Shown here one piece after another: positions 44,226 to 53,627 of a DNA stretch of 64,000 bases (position 1 is the first letter of the stretch; each line of letters begins with the position of its first letter). Below the pieces are notes generated by a model. The model saw only the letters and a list, made by a program, of their open reading frames with translations, was not told where the DNA came from and made no database searches. Position numbers and translations under genes: made by a program. Source of the stretch: Haloterrigena turkmenica DSM 5511 (lineage in GTDB: Archaea; Halobacteriota; Halobacteria; Halobacteriales; Natrialbaceae); NCBI RefSeq assembly GCF_000025325.1, contig NC_013743.1:1364001-1428000 (forward strand), in the 5' to 3' direction.

Positions 44226-44435
44226 GTGAGCGGCTTTTTGGTCCAGATTTTTGCTCGAGCGGTCAGCCGAAGGCTGATCCGAGAGGAAAAGGTGGGCCTC
44301 GAGATCACGAAACTCGAGACGTTGCTGACGCTGGCCGACCGGATGGACCTGCCCGCCGAGGTCGTCGACCCGCTCGAGCAGACGAAAGCCGAGGCGGAAA
44401 ACGGGCTCGAGAGCGTCCGGACGTTGACGGCCTGA
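44226..44435 (+). CDS. Possible small protein or gene remnant after dph6
   Basis: GTG 44226 opens a 69-aa frame whose last 50 residues (EEKVGLEITKLETLLTLADR then DLPAEVVDPLEQTK) look genuinely coding and helical, while the first 18 residues (SGFLVQIFARAV) fall in a GC-rich palindromic tract. It is in the same frame as dph6 beyond its stop codon. I recognise no family. It may be a small real gene, or the tail of a lost gene joined to a repeat. Confidence 0.42.
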   Translation: MSGFLVQIFARAVSRRLIREEKVGLEITKLETLLTLADRMDLPAEVVDPLEQTKAEAENGLESVRTLTA

Positions 44436-44622
44436 GTCGCCGCACGGACTCACCTGCGGGACGTCAGACCGGTAGAGAGGGAGCGATCGATATACCTGAT
44501 TCTCGAAAAGTCGGCATCGGTATCCGATCGCGTATCATTCTCCCGAACGGCCGAACCGTCGATCCAGCCGTGAGGGCGGCGATACGGGCGTTCGGTACTG
44601 ACGGTAACTCATTGCCAGAACA

Positions 44623-44630
44623 ATTTTATG
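44623..44630 (+). promoter_or_regulatory. TATA-like element of the lipoprotein gene at 44655
   Basis: ATTTTATG is centred about 29 bp before ATG 44655, supporting that start and a leaderless transcript. Confidence 0.5.
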
Positions 44631-44654
44631 GTTATACTGACTTTCACGAAGAGA

Positions 44655-45578
44655 ATGCAATCGAGACGAGACGTACTTCGAACGGCGGCCGGGGGGACGA
44701 GCGTCGGGTTGCTGGCTGCGCTCGCCGGCTGTAGCGACGAGACCAGTGCGGACGGGGAGAACGGGAACGATGACGATGACGACGACGGTGAAAACGGCGG
44801 TGAGACCGTCGACGAGGCCGGCGCGCTCGAGTACACCGATTGGGCCTACGACCCCGACGAATTGTCTCGGGACTCGATCGTTGCCATGGAGATGGACATC
44901 AGCGCGCTCCTCGAGGCGAAGCCGTCGTACGCGGAGGAGTTCCGTTCGGACCTGACGGAGCGCTACCACGAGAGCCTCGAAGCCGAGGAGATCGACGCCG
45001 TCGTCAGCGCGGGTGACGCCGAGATTCTCGCCGGTTCGTTCGATCCCGGAGCGATCATCGACGAAATGTCGGTCTCCGAGGCGGAGGGCTACGAAGGGTT
45101 CGACCTCTACGATGACGAGGAGTCGTCCGTTACCGTCGCGACCGACGGAGACTATCTCATCAGATCGGAGCCGAGCCCCTACCAGTCGTTCGACGCCCAC
45201 GAGGAGATCGAGCTCCTGATCGATACCAACGCCGGAGACGCGGCTCGACTCGCCGACGAGAGCGATTTCTTCGCGCAGCTCTCCGGGGGGAACGCCGACG
45301 GTGACATGGAGTTCGTCCACGTACAGACCGAGTCGGTCACCGAAAGCGCGTCCGACGACGCGGTCGTCGCGAGACGCGAGACGGCAACCATCGAGAGCGC
45401 AGAGACGACCATCGAGCAACGCGATCTGTACAAGAGCGAAGCCGGGATCGACCTCGACGAAATCGAATCGCGGTATCAGTCGGCGGACCTCGAGCTGGAC
45501 GACATCTCCCAGGACGGTCGAACCGTGACGATCGTATTTCAGGTGTCGACCGACGAGTATCTGAGCACCGAGGGCTAA
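44655..45578 (+). CDS. Tat-exported lipoprotein of unknown function
   Basis: A 307-aa protein. N-terminus MQSRRDVLRTAAGGTSVGLL, then lipobox LAGC with Cys26, is a Tat lipoprotein signal, so the mature protein is anchored on the cell surface. A very acidic linker (GNDDDDDDGENGG) follows; the body (DSIVAMEMDISALLEAKPSY) is mixed alpha/beta with no known domain. ATG 44655 gives the signal and lies about 29 bp from a TATA-like element. Similar lipoproteins are common in haloarchaea; the ligand is unknown. Confidence 0.78.
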   Translation: MQSRRDVLRTAAGGTSVGLLAALAGCSDETSADGENGNDDDDDDGENGGETVDEAGALEYTDWAYDPDELSRDSIVAMEMDISALLEAKPSYAEEFRSDLTERYHESLEAEEIDAVVSAGDAEILAGSFDPGAIIDEMSVSEAEGYEGFDLYDDEESSVTVATDGDYLIRSEPSPYQSFDAHEEIELLIDTNAGDAARLADESDFFAQLSGGNADGDMEFVHVQTESVTESASDDAVVARRETATIESAETTIEQRDLYKSEAGIDLDEIESRYQSADLELDDISQDGRTVTIVFQVSTDEYLSTEG

Positions 45579-45703
45579 CGCGCTCGGTCCGACCCAGTCT
45601 CAACTCGAGAGTGGGCGTTCTCGTCGTGAATCGATGCGATCCGTTCTGTTCGTCCGGTAGTACTCGTTCGCTCCGAGACGACCCGCCGGCACTCGAGCAC
45701 CGT

Positions 45704-46429
45704 CTATTCGCAGTCACTTCCGCGGTCGGCCGGCGAGCCGTGGACCTCGAGGACGGCCGCGCGGTCGTCGGCGTCCGTATTCGTCCACCAGGCGAGCCGA
45801 TCGATCTCGAGGGCGGAGTACGACGACTCGAGGGCCAGCCACTCGCCCGACGCGATCGTCCGGCGATCGCTCGCGGTGTCCAGCGGCGACGACTCGAGGT
45901 CGTCTGCGACGGCGTCGAGCAACCGGACGACGGCCGGATCCGCCCTGATCGTCTCGACGCCAGCGAGCTGGCGCAGGTACTGAAACGTCGAGGGGCCGAC
46001 GCCGGCGATCTCGCCGATGGGATCCTCGTCGTAGCGGTAGTGGTCGGCCGTTTCCGCCCACGCGACCAGCGCGCCCAGATCCTCGCTCTCCGGACGGCCC
46101 GCGAGCACGGCGGCGGCCTCGAGCAGAACGTGTCGTTTGCGCTTGGCGCCGACGGCCGCGACGAGGGCGTCGTCCTCGAGGTCGACGGCGGCGAGATCGG
46201 CCAGCGACTCGATCCGGTCGGTCGCGACGAACGCCTCGCGGAACCGCTCGACGATCGGTTTGACACCGCCGAGAAAGCGCTGGCCGGTCGTCGACGCGGC
46301 CGCTTCGGCGAGCAATAGCCGCGGATCGTCGCCGGTCCAGCGGCGGCGCTCGCGGAAGGCGGCCGCGAGTTCCGCGCAGGGAACGCCCTCGGCGTACCAG
46401 TAGAGAACCGACTGGACCGCCCGTGACAT
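45704..46429 (-). CDS. HhH-domain protein (DNA-glycosylase-like fold?)
   Basis: A 241-aa protein with a helix-hairpin-helix stretch DPIGEIAGVGPSTFQYLRQL at about residues 142-161 and flanking helices that look like the HhH-GPD all-helical fold. The Lys/Asp pair of DNA glycosylases and the FeS cysteines of endonuclease III are not evident, so it may be a non-catalytic DNA-binding relative. ATG 46429 (MSRAVQSVLYWYAEG) was preferred to GTG 46444. It neighbours the nucleotidyltransferase gene but shares no clear function. Confidence 0.7.
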   Translation of the reverse strand: MSRAVQSVLYWYAEGVPCAELAAAFRERRRWTGDDPRLLLAEAAASTTGQRFLGGVKPIVERFREAFVATDRIESLADLAAVDLEDDALVAAVGAKRKRHVLLEAAAVLAGRPESEDLGALVAWAETADHYRYDEDPIGEIAGVGPSTFQYLRQLAGVETIRADPAVVRLLDAVADDLESSPLDTASDRRTIASGEWLALESSYSALEIDRLAWWTNTDADDRAAVLEVHGSPADRGSDCE

Positions 46430-46557
46430 GTGCGTTGTCGGCACACATCACACGGGTGACTGATAGCTGTATCGACTAGTTCAGTTCGAAAACCGATGTA
46501 CGCTCGTCCGGCCCCACCGGACGACACCGCCGTGCGACGCAGGCGAGCGACTCTCTG

Positions 46558-47532
46558 TCACTCCGTGGGGCCGTTCGTAATCGTCGTGTGGGCGCCGATG
46601 AGCGCACCCGCGAGATCCAGTTCCTCGAGATGCGTTCCCTCGTCGATGATCGATCGGCGGATGTCGGCGTCCCGGACCGTCGCGTCGGGGAAGATCACGG
46701 CGTGGTCGAGATCGGTGTTCTCGAGGGTGACGTCGCCCATGACGTGGACGTTGTCGCCGATCGAGGCGTTCTCGAGGGTCGCCGAGTCGGCGACCAGCGA
46801 GTCGCCGTCGAGGTGCCAGCCGACGGCGTCGAGATAGCTCTCGGGGGTGCCGATGTCGAACCAGGCGCCGTCGAAGGTGTAGGCGTAGGTCGCCTCGTGG
46901 TTCTGGAGCCACTGGATGAACCAGCCCGGCTCGTCGGGGTTGTTCCCCTCCTCGAGGTACGTGGGAAACAGGGACAGCGAGTCCTGCGGGAACGCGTAAC
47001 AGGCGATCGAGACCAGTGTGCTGTTGGGATCGTCCGGTTTCTCCTGGAAGTCGACGACCCGGTCGTCCTCGAGTTCGACCAGGCCGTAAGATGTGGCCTT
47101 TTCGCGGGAGCCGACGTCGTAGGCGGCAAGCGTCGGCGCGCCGTGGTCCTCGAAGTAGTCCACGAAGTCAGCGACGTCGAAGCTGATCAGATTGTCGCCG
47201 GCGATAACCAGCAGATCGTCGTCGACGTTCTCGCGGTCGATCAACTGCGCGAGCGCGCCGACGACGCCGAACTTGTCGTCCTCCTCGGTCGTGTCCTCGA
47301 CCGATAGCCGCGGTTTCTCGAACTCGCTGTCGGCGAGGTGGGCCTCGAAGTCGGGTGCGAACCGCTCGTTGGTGCTGACGAAGACCTCGTCGATTCGGTC
47401 GTCAGCCTCGAGTTCGGCGAAGATGCGATCGATGACGGTGGAGTCGCCGATCGGGAGGAACATCTTGGGCCGGTGTTTCGTGATCGGCCACATACGAGTC
47501 GCGTACCCGCCGGCGAGGACGACGGCTTTCAT
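46558..47532 (-). CDS. NDP-sugar pyrophosphorylase with left-handed beta-helix
   Basis: A 324-aa nucleotidyltransferase with MKAVVLAGGYATRMWPITKHRPK (NTP-binding signature and Lys), VIAGDNLISFDVADFVDYF, and a C-terminal left-handed beta-helix of hexapeptide repeats (ATLENASIGDNVHVMGDVTL). It makes an activated sugar (dTDP-glucose, GDP-mannose or UDP-GlcNAc type) for envelope glycans. No adjacent glycan gene clarifies which. It is divergent from a small regulator gene. Confidence 0.87.
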   Translation of the reverse strand: MKAVVLAGGYATRMWPITKHRPKMFLPIGDSTVIDRIFAELEADDRIDEVFVSTNERFAPDFEAHLADSEFEKPRLSVEDTTEEDDKFGVVGALAQLIDRENVDDDLLVIAGDNLISFDVADFVDYFEDHGAPTLAAYDVGSREKATSYGLVELEDDRVVDFQEKPDDPNSTLVSIACYAFPQDSLSLFPTYLEEGNNPDEPGWFIQWLQNHEATYAYTFDGAWFDIGTPESYLDAVGWHLDGDSLVADSATLENASIGDNVHVMGDVTLENTDLDHAVIFPDATVRDADIRRSIIDEGTHLEELDLAGALIGAHTTITNGPTE

Positions 47533-47675
47533 GGCTCGTCATTCATCTGCCTATGATAAGTGGTTTACCCTTTCAGGGATCGCGTCGCCGTCGTCGGATT
47601 CCGGAGTCGGGCGCGACCGAGGTCGACGGTGTGACGACCGATAGGCTAACGGTCGGACGGGCGTTTGTCGGACGT

Positions 47676-47972
47676 ATGCGCGAGGCCGACGAAACGACGC
47701 GACAGCGACTCGCCGACGCCCTCCGAGACGAGCCCGCGACGCCCAGCGAACTCGCGGTCCGACTCGATCTGACGCCGGAATCGGTGGTTCGCCACGCCGA
47801 ACACGTCTCCCGATCGATCGACGGGAACGACGCGGACGAACAGCTACTCGTCGCGCCGCCGGCGTGTCGAGACTGCGGCTTCGACGACTTCGACGACCTG
47901 CTGAACCTCCCCTCACGGTGTCCCAGTTGCAAGAGCGAGTCCGTCACCGAACCGACCCTGACGATCGGGTGA
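47676..47972 (+). CDS. Small HTH-plus-zinc-ribbon regulator (COG3357-like)
   Basis: A 98-aa protein with an N-terminal winged-helix segment (TRQRLADALRDEPATPSELA then VRLDLTPESVVRHAEHV) and a C-terminal zinc ribbon CRDCGFDDF ... CPSCKSESV (C-x2-C twice). The combination fits the archaeal family of predicted regulators with an HTH fused to a Zn ribbon (COG3357). ATG 47676 was chosen over the longer frame, which is Arg-rich. Targets are unknown. Confidence 0.83.
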   Translation: MREADETTRQRLADALRDEPATPSELAVRLDLTPESVVRHAEHVSRSIDGNDADEQLLVAPPACRDCGFDDFDDLLNLPSRCPSCKSESVTEPTLTIG

Positions 47973-48176
47973 TCGGGACGGTCTCGAAACGGTGATAGTC
48001 GTCCCAGATGAGACAGCTGAGTCGGATTCGATACTAATATTTACTGCGCCCCCGAGAAATCGGTACATACCCTCGAGCGAACGGACGGTCGATCCGCTGT
48101 CCCATCGGCGCCTACCCCGCTCTCGTCTCTCCAGCGCAGGCGTCCGTCCGTTTCGAGAGGCCAATGGAGGTTACGA

Positions 48177-48539
48177 ATGACTGCCACACCCCACTCCGAG
48201 TCCGACTGTGTCGACTTCGTGCTGGCGGTCCTCGACGAACTCGAGGGCTGCGACGCGTCAGCCGAAACGGTCGACGACGCGTTCGGACTGCTGGCCGCTC
48301 AGCGCCGCCGACTGCTGCTGTCGGTCATGCGAACCTACGGCGAGTCGCTGACGCTGCCCGACGCCGCCGAGGAGGTCGCCGTCCGGGAAACCGGCTGCCA
48401 GGTCCCGAACATCTCCGCCGAGCGCGTCCACGAAATCTATCTCTCGCTGTATCACGACCACCTGCCACGACTGGTCGACGCCGGCCTGCTCGAGTACGAT
48501 CAGGAGCGCGACCTCGTCGTCCCGATCGCCCTCGAGTAG
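48177..48539 (+). CDS. DUF7344 helix-turn-helix protein
   Basis: A 120-aa protein with one DUF7344 winged-helix domain: DDAFGLLAAQRRRLLLSVMR, then IYLSLYHDHLPRLVDAGLLE at the end. DUF7344 is a haloarchaeal HTH family that occurs alone or in tandem. The same pattern appears twice in the protein at 58191-59453. A regulatory role is inferred from the fold only. It stands alone, with a 200-bp upstream region containing an AT-rich promoter-like stretch near 48035. Confidence 0.82.
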   Translation: MTATPHSESDCVDFVLAVLDELEGCDASAETVDDAFGLLAAQRRRLLLSVMRTYGESLTLPDAAEEVAVRETGCQVPNISAERVHEIYLSLYHDHLPRLVDAGLLEYDQERDLVVPIALE

Positions 48540-48578
48540 CGGCGGCGCACCCGAACTCCCGGAGAGACCCGAACTGGC

Positions 48579-49034
48579 CTAGATTTTGACGTTAGAACTC
48601 GAGGAGAGGTCGTCATCGTCGTCGACCGGTCCCGCACCGACGTACTCGTAGTCGTCATCGGTCAGGTAGACCGTACCGTCGTGGACCGTCACCTCGAGAT
48701 CGGTGAGGTAGGCGCCCTCGCAGGGGCCGTACGTACACTCCCCGGAGCCGGCGTCGAAGTAGGCGCCGTGGTTGGCACAGACGAGTTCCCCGTTTCGCAT
48801 CGAAGCGCCGGAGCCCTTGTCGATCTTGATGTGGGTGAGATGTTGGCAGTAGTTCAGCCAGCAGGCGAGTCGATCCTCGTCGGTCTCGCCGTCAATCCCG
48901 TCGCCGCCGGTCCCGTTCTCGGTGGCAACGAGAATCGCCTCCTGTTCGCCGTCGGAGCCGTCGGTCACGCGAAAGAGCACCGTCGACTCTGCCGGCACGT
49001 CCTCGAGCGCGGTGATCCGTTGGGACGCGTCCAT
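48579..49034 (-). CDS. Rieske-type [2Fe-2S] protein
   Basis: A 151-aa protein with the cluster ligands Cys63-x-His65 (CQHLTH) and Cys86-x2-His89 (CANHGAYF), consistent with a Rieske ferredoxin-like fold. It has no membrane helix, so it is a soluble electron carrier rather than a respiratory subunit. The C-terminus is acidic with a Ser run (DDDDDLSSSSNVKI). Standalone Rieske ferredoxins often serve oxygenases; no oxygenase is next to it here. Confidence 0.87.
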   Translation of the reverse strand: MDASQRITALEDVPAESTVLFRVTDGSDGEQEAILVATENGTGGDGIDGETDEDRLACWLNYCQHLTHIKIDKGSGASMRNGELVCANHGAYFDAGSGECTYGPCEGAYLTDLEVTVHDGTVYLTDDDYEYVGAGPVDDDDDLSSSSNVKI

Positions 49035-49125
49035 CGCCCGCTCGGTTACGGGTCCGCCGTGGTGAACGTTTCGATCGCCCGAACGTCTGACGCAGATTTA
49101 ACATCCCGAGCGCCAAACGACGGCT

Positions 49126-50256
49126 ATGGACTCCCTTCTCATCTACGGCTCCTACGGCTACACCGGCCGACTGATCGCTCGCGAAGCCGTCTCTCGAGGA
49201 GGGTCCCCGGTCGTCGCCGGTCGCAACGGTCGCGCCGTCTCCCGACAAGCGGACGAACTCGGTGTCGAAGGGCGAACCTTCGACCTGAGCGACGCCGCGG
49301 ACGTCGCCGCCCACCTCCGATCGTTCGACGCCGTGTTGAACTGCGCCGGGCCGTTCGTGAACACGGTCGACCCGCTCGTCGACGCCTGCCTCGAGACGGA
49401 CACCGACTACCTCGACATCAGCGGCGAGTTCCAGGCGTTCGAACGGCTCCGCCGACGGGACGAAGCGGCCCGCGCGGCGGGGATCACGCTCCTGCCGGGC
49501 GTCGGCTTCGACGTCGTCCCCACCGACTGTCTGGCAGCGTTTCTCCACGCACAACTGCCGGACGCGACCGCCCTTTCGCTTGCGATCAAGGGCGGCGGCG
49601 GGCTCTCGCGGGGCACCGCCCGAACGCTCGTCGAACACATCGGCGACGACGGTGTGATCCGGCGAAACGGCCGGCTCATCAAGGTCCCGATGGCCTACCG
49701 GAGCCGCGAGATCGACTTCGGCGACGGCCCCGAACACGCCGTCACGATCCCGTGGGGCGACGTCGTCACCGCCGCCCACAGCACGGGCATCGACTCGATC
49801 GAAGTCTACGCGGCCGCGCCGTCGTGGGCGACCCGCGCGCTCTCGGCCGTCGACTCGCTGGGCTGGCTGCTCGAGCGCCGGCCGGTCGAAACGGTACTCA
49901 AGCGCCTCGTCGACGCTCGAGTCGACGGTCCCGACGACGCGGCCCGCTCGACCGGCGCCGCGACCGTCTGGGGCGAGGCCGTCGACGAGACGACCGGGCG
50001 TCGCGCCAGTGCCCGACTTCGGACCCCGAACCCCTACGCGCTGACGGCCGAGGCCGCGGTGAGCGCCGCCGAACGCGTCATCGGCTGGGGCGAGCGGGGC
50101 CGGAGCGGCCGCGGTCGCCTGCCGGCCGGCTTCCAGACGCCCTCCTCGGCGTTCGATTCCGAGTTCGTCCTCGAGTTGTCAGGAACCGACCGCGAACTCC
50201 TCGAGGCGCCGGCCGAGTCGGACGACCCCGAACGGGCGGCTCTCGAGTCCGACTGA
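49126..50256 (+). CDS. Saccharopine-dehydrogenase-like NAD(P) reductase
   Basis: A 376-aa protein with Rossmann motif GSYGYTG (8-14) at the N-terminus, followed by VLNCAGPFVNTVDPLVDACL and LLPGVGFDVVPTDCLAAFLH. These match the saccharopine dehydrogenase/trans-acting enoyl-reductase family, whose best studied member works in mycobacterial lipid synthesis. The substrate in haloarchaea is unknown, although a link to isoprenoid lipid saturation can be imagined. It is divergent from the Rieske protein gene at 48579 (91 bp) and convergent with the MATE gene (4 bp between the ends). Confidence 0.85.
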   Translation: MDSLLIYGSYGYTGRLIAREAVSRGGSPVVAGRNGRAVSRQADELGVEGRTFDLSDAADVAAHLRSFDAVLNCAGPFVNTVDPLVDACLETDTDYLDISGEFQAFERLRRRDEAARAAGITLLPGVGFDVVPTDCLAAFLHAQLPDATALSLAIKGGGGLSRGTARTLVEHIGDDGVIRRNGRLIKVPMAYRSREIDFGDGPEHAVTIPWGDVVTAAHSTGIDSIEVYAAAPSWATRALSAVDSLGWLLERRPVETVLKRLVDARVDGPDDAARSTGAATVWGEAVDETTGRRASARLRTPNPYALTAEAAVSAAERVIGWGERGRSGRGRLPAGFQTPSSAFDSEFVLELSGTDRELLEAPAESDDPERAALESD

Positions 50257-50259
50257 CGG

Positions 50260-51690
50260 TCAGTCCTCGCTCGGCGCGCTGCCGCGCTCGTCCATCATCG
50301 TCCGCGTCCGTTCGACCCAGCCGCCCCGATAGTAGCCGACGGCGACGTAGATCATCGCCCAGACGTAGAAGACGACGATCGAGGCGTACACCGCCGACAT
50401 TCCGTAGTCGAGGTAGATCCCGCCGACGGCCGAGACGCCGAGCATGCCGACGGCCATCCCCGAGACGCGAGCGACAAAGGGCGTCCGCGTGTCGCTGCCG
50501 CTGGTGAGCGCGCCCGAGAGCACGACGTAGAGGATCGTCACCGGCGCCGCGAGGGCGTACGCGCGAGCGAAGCCGGCCGCGTAGCCGATCGTCGACGGAT
50601 CGTCGGTGAAGAGGCCGACGATCCTCTCGGCGCCGACGAATATCACGCCGCCGAGCGAGCCGACGGTCAGGAGTCCGAGCAGGGCCGCGGCCCAGCCGTT
50701 GTACCGCGCCCCCGCGGGATCGCCGTCGCCGAGCGTCTGTCCGACGACGATGCTCGTCCCGGTCCGGTACCCCCGCGAGATCGGGCTGGTCAGTTGCTGA
50801 TAGACTCGCCGCCCGATCTGGTAGGCTGCGTTGACGTCCGTCCCGAAGACCAGCAGGATCGAATTAAAGGGGAACTCGAGGACGGTCGTCACCAGCCCCT
50901 CCGCGATCCGCGGGGCGCTGATCGCGAGCAGTTGCTTCGTGACCGTCCACTGGCGAGGGCGGACGAAGCCGGCCGGCGTCCACGGACCGCGGATCGCGGC
51001 GACGAGCGCGAGCGCGGAGAAGACGTTGCCGAAGGCGGTCGCGATGCCGACGCCGAGGATGTGGAGCCGCGGCGCGGGCCCCAACCCCAACCCGAGAACG
51101 AGCGTCCCGACGATGTTGAGGCCGTTCGAGACGACGTTGAGGTACATCGGCGTCCGCGTGTCGCCGGCCCCCTGCATCGACCGCGCGGCGACCAGCGCGA
51201 CGTGGCGGGCTGGGCTGGTCGCGAAGATGATCGCGAGGTAGAGCCCGCCCATGCGGGCCACCGCCGACTCGGCGCCGAGCACGCCGATCGCTCGCTCTCC
51301 GAAGAGAACGCCGAACAGCACGAACGGGAGCCCGGCGACCGCGCCGAGCAGTATCGCCTGCGTGATCGCCTCGTCCCGGTTGCCCGTCGCGCCGCTGCCC
51401 GTGTCCTGACTCAAGAGGGCGATAACGCCGCTTCCCAGGCCCAGCCCGATCCGTAGCGGCAACCGCGCATACAGGTCCGCCAGCCCGACGGCCGCGACCG
51501 CCGCGGGCGAGAACAGTCCGGTGACGACGACGTCCGTCGTTCGCATCATCGTCCGGAGGAACTGCTCGATCATCACCGGCCACGAGAGATCGAACACGCG
51601 CCGCCAGACGTCGAACAGTCGCCGTCGCCCTCCGGAGAGCACGATTCTGAATTCGGGGCGTCCGGTGCTTGAACTTGTTGCAATCGGCAC
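50260..51690 (-). CDS. MATE-family exporter (second paralogue)
   Basis: A 476-aa membrane protein of the MATE type: WPVMIEQFLRTMMRTTDVVV near the N-terminus, with a VGQTLGDGDPAGARYNGW loop in the second half. About 12 hydrophobic segments are expected. It is only distantly similar to the exporter at 23749-25194, so the two probably differ in substrate. The C-terminal tail is short and hydrophilic (MDERGSAPSED). Confidence 0.9.
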   Translation of the reverse strand: MPIATSSSTGRPEFRIVLSGGRRRLFDVWRRVFDLSWPVMIEQFLRTMMRTTDVVVTGLFSPAAVAAVGLADLYARLPLRIGLGLGSGVIALLSQDTGSGATGNRDEAITQAILLGAVAGLPFVLFGVLFGERAIGVLGAESAVARMGGLYLAIIFATSPARHVALVAARSMQGAGDTRTPMYLNVVSNGLNIVGTLVLGLGLGPAPRLHILGVGIATAFGNVFSALALVAAIRGPWTPAGFVRPRQWTVTKQLLAISAPRIAEGLVTTVLEFPFNSILLVFGTDVNAAYQIGRRVYQQLTSPISRGYRTGTSIVVGQTLGDGDPAGARYNGWAAALLGLLTVGSLGGVIFVGAERIVGLFTDDPSTIGYAAGFARAYALAAPVTILYVVLSGALTSGSDTRTPFVARVSGMAVGMLGVSAVGGIYLDYGMSAVYASIVVFYVWAMIYVAVGYYRGGWVERTRTMMDERGSAPSED

Positions 51691-51781
51691 TCGAGGGAAC
51701 GTCCGCTCGCTCGAGACGGCGCGACGACGGTGCGGTTCGCGACACGCTTATCAGCTTGCTATCCGAAGTGATGACTGAAAA

Positions 51782-51979
51782 ATGAGCGAGTGGATCGCCC
51801 GGAACATCGCGCTCTCGTTCGTGTTCTGGGCGATTGTCGCCTTCGTTCTCATCGGCGGCCTCGAGGTCCTCGTCTTCGATCGGTTCGAACCGCTCGAGTA
51901 CGTCGGTTCCACGATCGGACTCGGGATCGGATTCACGGTCGGGATGCCGCCGGTTCCGCTGCGGACCGCGGATACGTGA
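51782..51979 (+). CDS. 65-aa membrane protein
   Basis: A short protein with two hydrophobic segments: NIALSFVFWAIVAFVLIGGL and TIGLGIGFTVGMPPV, separated by a charged linker (FDRFEPLEYVG). It is a two-helix membrane protein with no known family. It begins at ATG 51782 and is divergent from the MATE exporter. I think it is real because the hydrophobic pattern is clean and the codon use fits. Confidence 0.6.
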   Translation: MSEWIARNIALSFVFWAIVAFVLIGGLEVLVFDRFEPLEYVGSTIGLGIGFTVGMPPVPLRTADT

Positions 51980-52003
51980 GGCAGTCGCGATCGCCTCGCG
52001 GAG

Positions 52004-52927
52004 CTATCTCGACGAGTAACAGGCCTGCTCGACGCGTTCGTCGTACAGCCGCGAGAGTCGCTCCGTAACAGGTCCGCCGCCGATCTCCCGGTCGTCCAGC
52101 GTCGCGATCGGTCGCAGCTCCCAGGTCCGGTTCGTCAGAAACGCCTCGTCGGCCCCGCGGACGTCTGTAAGATCGTACCGCCCCTCTCGAGTCGGAATTC
52201 CCTCCTCGGCAGCCAGTTCGAGGACGATCTCGCGGGTGATTCCCGGTAGCACGTCTCCGTCGGTCGTCGGCGTGTGGAGGGTGCCGTCGCGGACGAAAAA
52301 CAGGTTGCTCGTCGCGCCCTCCGCGACCGACCCCTCGAGGTCGCGCATGAGCGCCTCGTCGGCCGCCGTTCCGTCCTCGGTCTCGGTGCCGGCCCCACTC
52401 TCGCCCCGATGCAGTTCCGCGCGCGCGAGGATTCCGTTCAGGTAATTGTGTGTCTTCGCCCCAGCGGGGATCGCCTCGTCGGGCACTCGGCGCGTCTCGA
52501 CGGTCCGCACGGTCGCGGGCTCGTCCCAGACCGAGGTCCCCTCGAGCCCCCCGCGTGGGAGCGGTTTCGCGTAAATCACGACCGTCGGATCGACCTCGGG
52601 TCGGGGCGTCAGCTTCCCCGGCTGGACGCCGCGCGTAATCGAGAGCCGAACGTAGGCGTCCGCGAGGTCGTTCGCGGCAAGGGTCTCGTCGATCCGTCCG
52701 CGGAGATCGGTCCTGGTCAAATTATGTGCGAGCGACAGGGCGTCGCAGGTGGACTTGAGGCGCTCGAGATGGCGCTCCCACGCGAAGACCGTCCCGCCGT
52801 AGGCTCGAATGGTCTCGAAGGCGGCGTCGCCGTACCGAAAGCCTCGGTCGTCGACGCTAACGGTCGCCCCGCTCGCGGGCGCGATCTCGCCGTCGACGTG
52901 GTAGTAGCGATCACCTTCGTCAGTCAT
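52004..52927 (-). CDS. pabC: Class IV aminotransferase, aminodeoxychorismate lyase-like
   Basis: A 307-aa PLP fold-type IV enzyme with the phosphate-cup and lysine signatures: RGFRYGDAAFETIRAYGG and AKTHNYLNGILARAEL (Lys158, the Schiff-base lysine), and EGATSNLFFVRDG. It could be a branched-chain aminotransferase or 4-amino-4-deoxychorismate lyase (PabC). The latter is favoured because it overlaps pabA by 8 bp, in an operon with pabB. PabC releases p-aminobenzoate and pyruvate for folate/methanopterin-type cofactors. Confidence 0.85.
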   Translation of the reverse strand: MTDEGDRYYHVDGEIAPASGATVSVDDRGFRYGDAAFETIRAYGGTVFAWERHLERLKSTCDALSLAHNLTRTDLRGRIDETLAANDLADAYVRLSITRGVQPGKLTPRPEVDPTVVIYAKPLPRGGLEGTSVWDEPATVRTVETRRVPDEAIPAGAKTHNYLNGILARAELHRGESGAGTETEDGTAADEALMRDLEGSVAEGATSNLFFVRDGTLHTPTTDGDVLPGITREIVLELAAEEGIPTREGRYDLTDVRGADEAFLTNRTWELRPIATLDDREIGGGPVTERLSRLYDERVEQACYSSR

Positions 52928-53627
52928 CCTGCGTCTCCTCCGTCGCCGTCGCTTCCGCGGCGAATCGACAGAAGTTCGCTATCATGCGTTTCCCGACCCG
53001 CAGCGAGATGCCGTCGTCACCGGCCGCGTCGTCGTGGCCCCGCGTCAGAATGCTCTCGGGGTGGAACTGGACGCCGACGTGGGGTTTCTCGCGGTGACGG
53101 ACAGCCATCAACACGCCGCGCTCGTCGGTCGTCCGCGCCGTCTCGAGTAGCGAATCGGGCAGGTCCGCGCGGTCGACCGCCAGCGAGTGATACCGCCCGA
53201 CCTGGAACGTCTCCGGCAACGCCGCGAAGATGCCGTCCCCGTCGTGCTCGACCGTCGAGGGCTTGCCGTGGACGACGTGGGGCGCGTGCACCACCGGCGC
53301 GCCGTTGGCCGCACAGAGGGCCTGATGGCCGAGACAGACGCCCAGAATCGGGTAGTCGGTCTCGGCGAACAGCGGAACCGAGATTCCCGCTTCCTCGGGC
53401 GTACCCGGCCCCGGCGAGACGACGATGCCAGTGGGATCGATCGACTCGAGATCGGCGAGACCGATCTCGTCGTTGCGCCGGACCACGACCTCGTCCGCCA
53501 CCTCGCCGACGTACTGGACGAGGTTGTACGCGAACGAATCGTAGTTGTCGACCACCAACACCCTGTCGCTGCGGTCGCTCGCTGTCGCTCGCTCCCGGGT
53601 GCTACCTCCGTCACTCACGCTGCTCAC
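52920..53627 (-). CDS. pabA: Glutamine amidotransferase, aminodeoxychorismate/anthranilate synthase component II
   Basis: A 235-aa class I glutamine amidotransferase with Cys98 ([10 protein letters not shown]), His189 and Glu191 (FHPES), and start region [19 protein letters not shown]. It supplies ammonia to the chorismate-binding subunit. About 20 extra residues precede the conserved start, encoded from GTG 53627, and overlap the end of pabB by 17 bp, so translation is coupled. TrpG and PabA are nearly indistinguishable; the operon (pabB-pabA-pabC) favours p-aminobenzoate synthesis. Confidence 0.88.
   Translation of the reverse strand: MSSVSDGGSTRERATASDRSDRVLVVDNYDSFAYNLVQYVGEVADEVVVRRNDEIGLADLESIDPTGIVVSPGPGTPEEAGISVPLFAETDYPILGVCLGHQALCAANGAPVVHAPHVVHGKPSTVEHDGDGIFAALPETFQVGRYHSLAVDRADLPDSLLETARTTDERGVLMAVRHREKPHVGVQFHPESILTRGHDDAAGDDGISLRVGKRMIANFCRFAAEATATEETQDD

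Noticed and set aside
48681-50507. 608-aa frame across Rieske and reductase genes
   Set aside because: Arg-rich out-of-frame shadow of the 49126-50256 gene with no family features.
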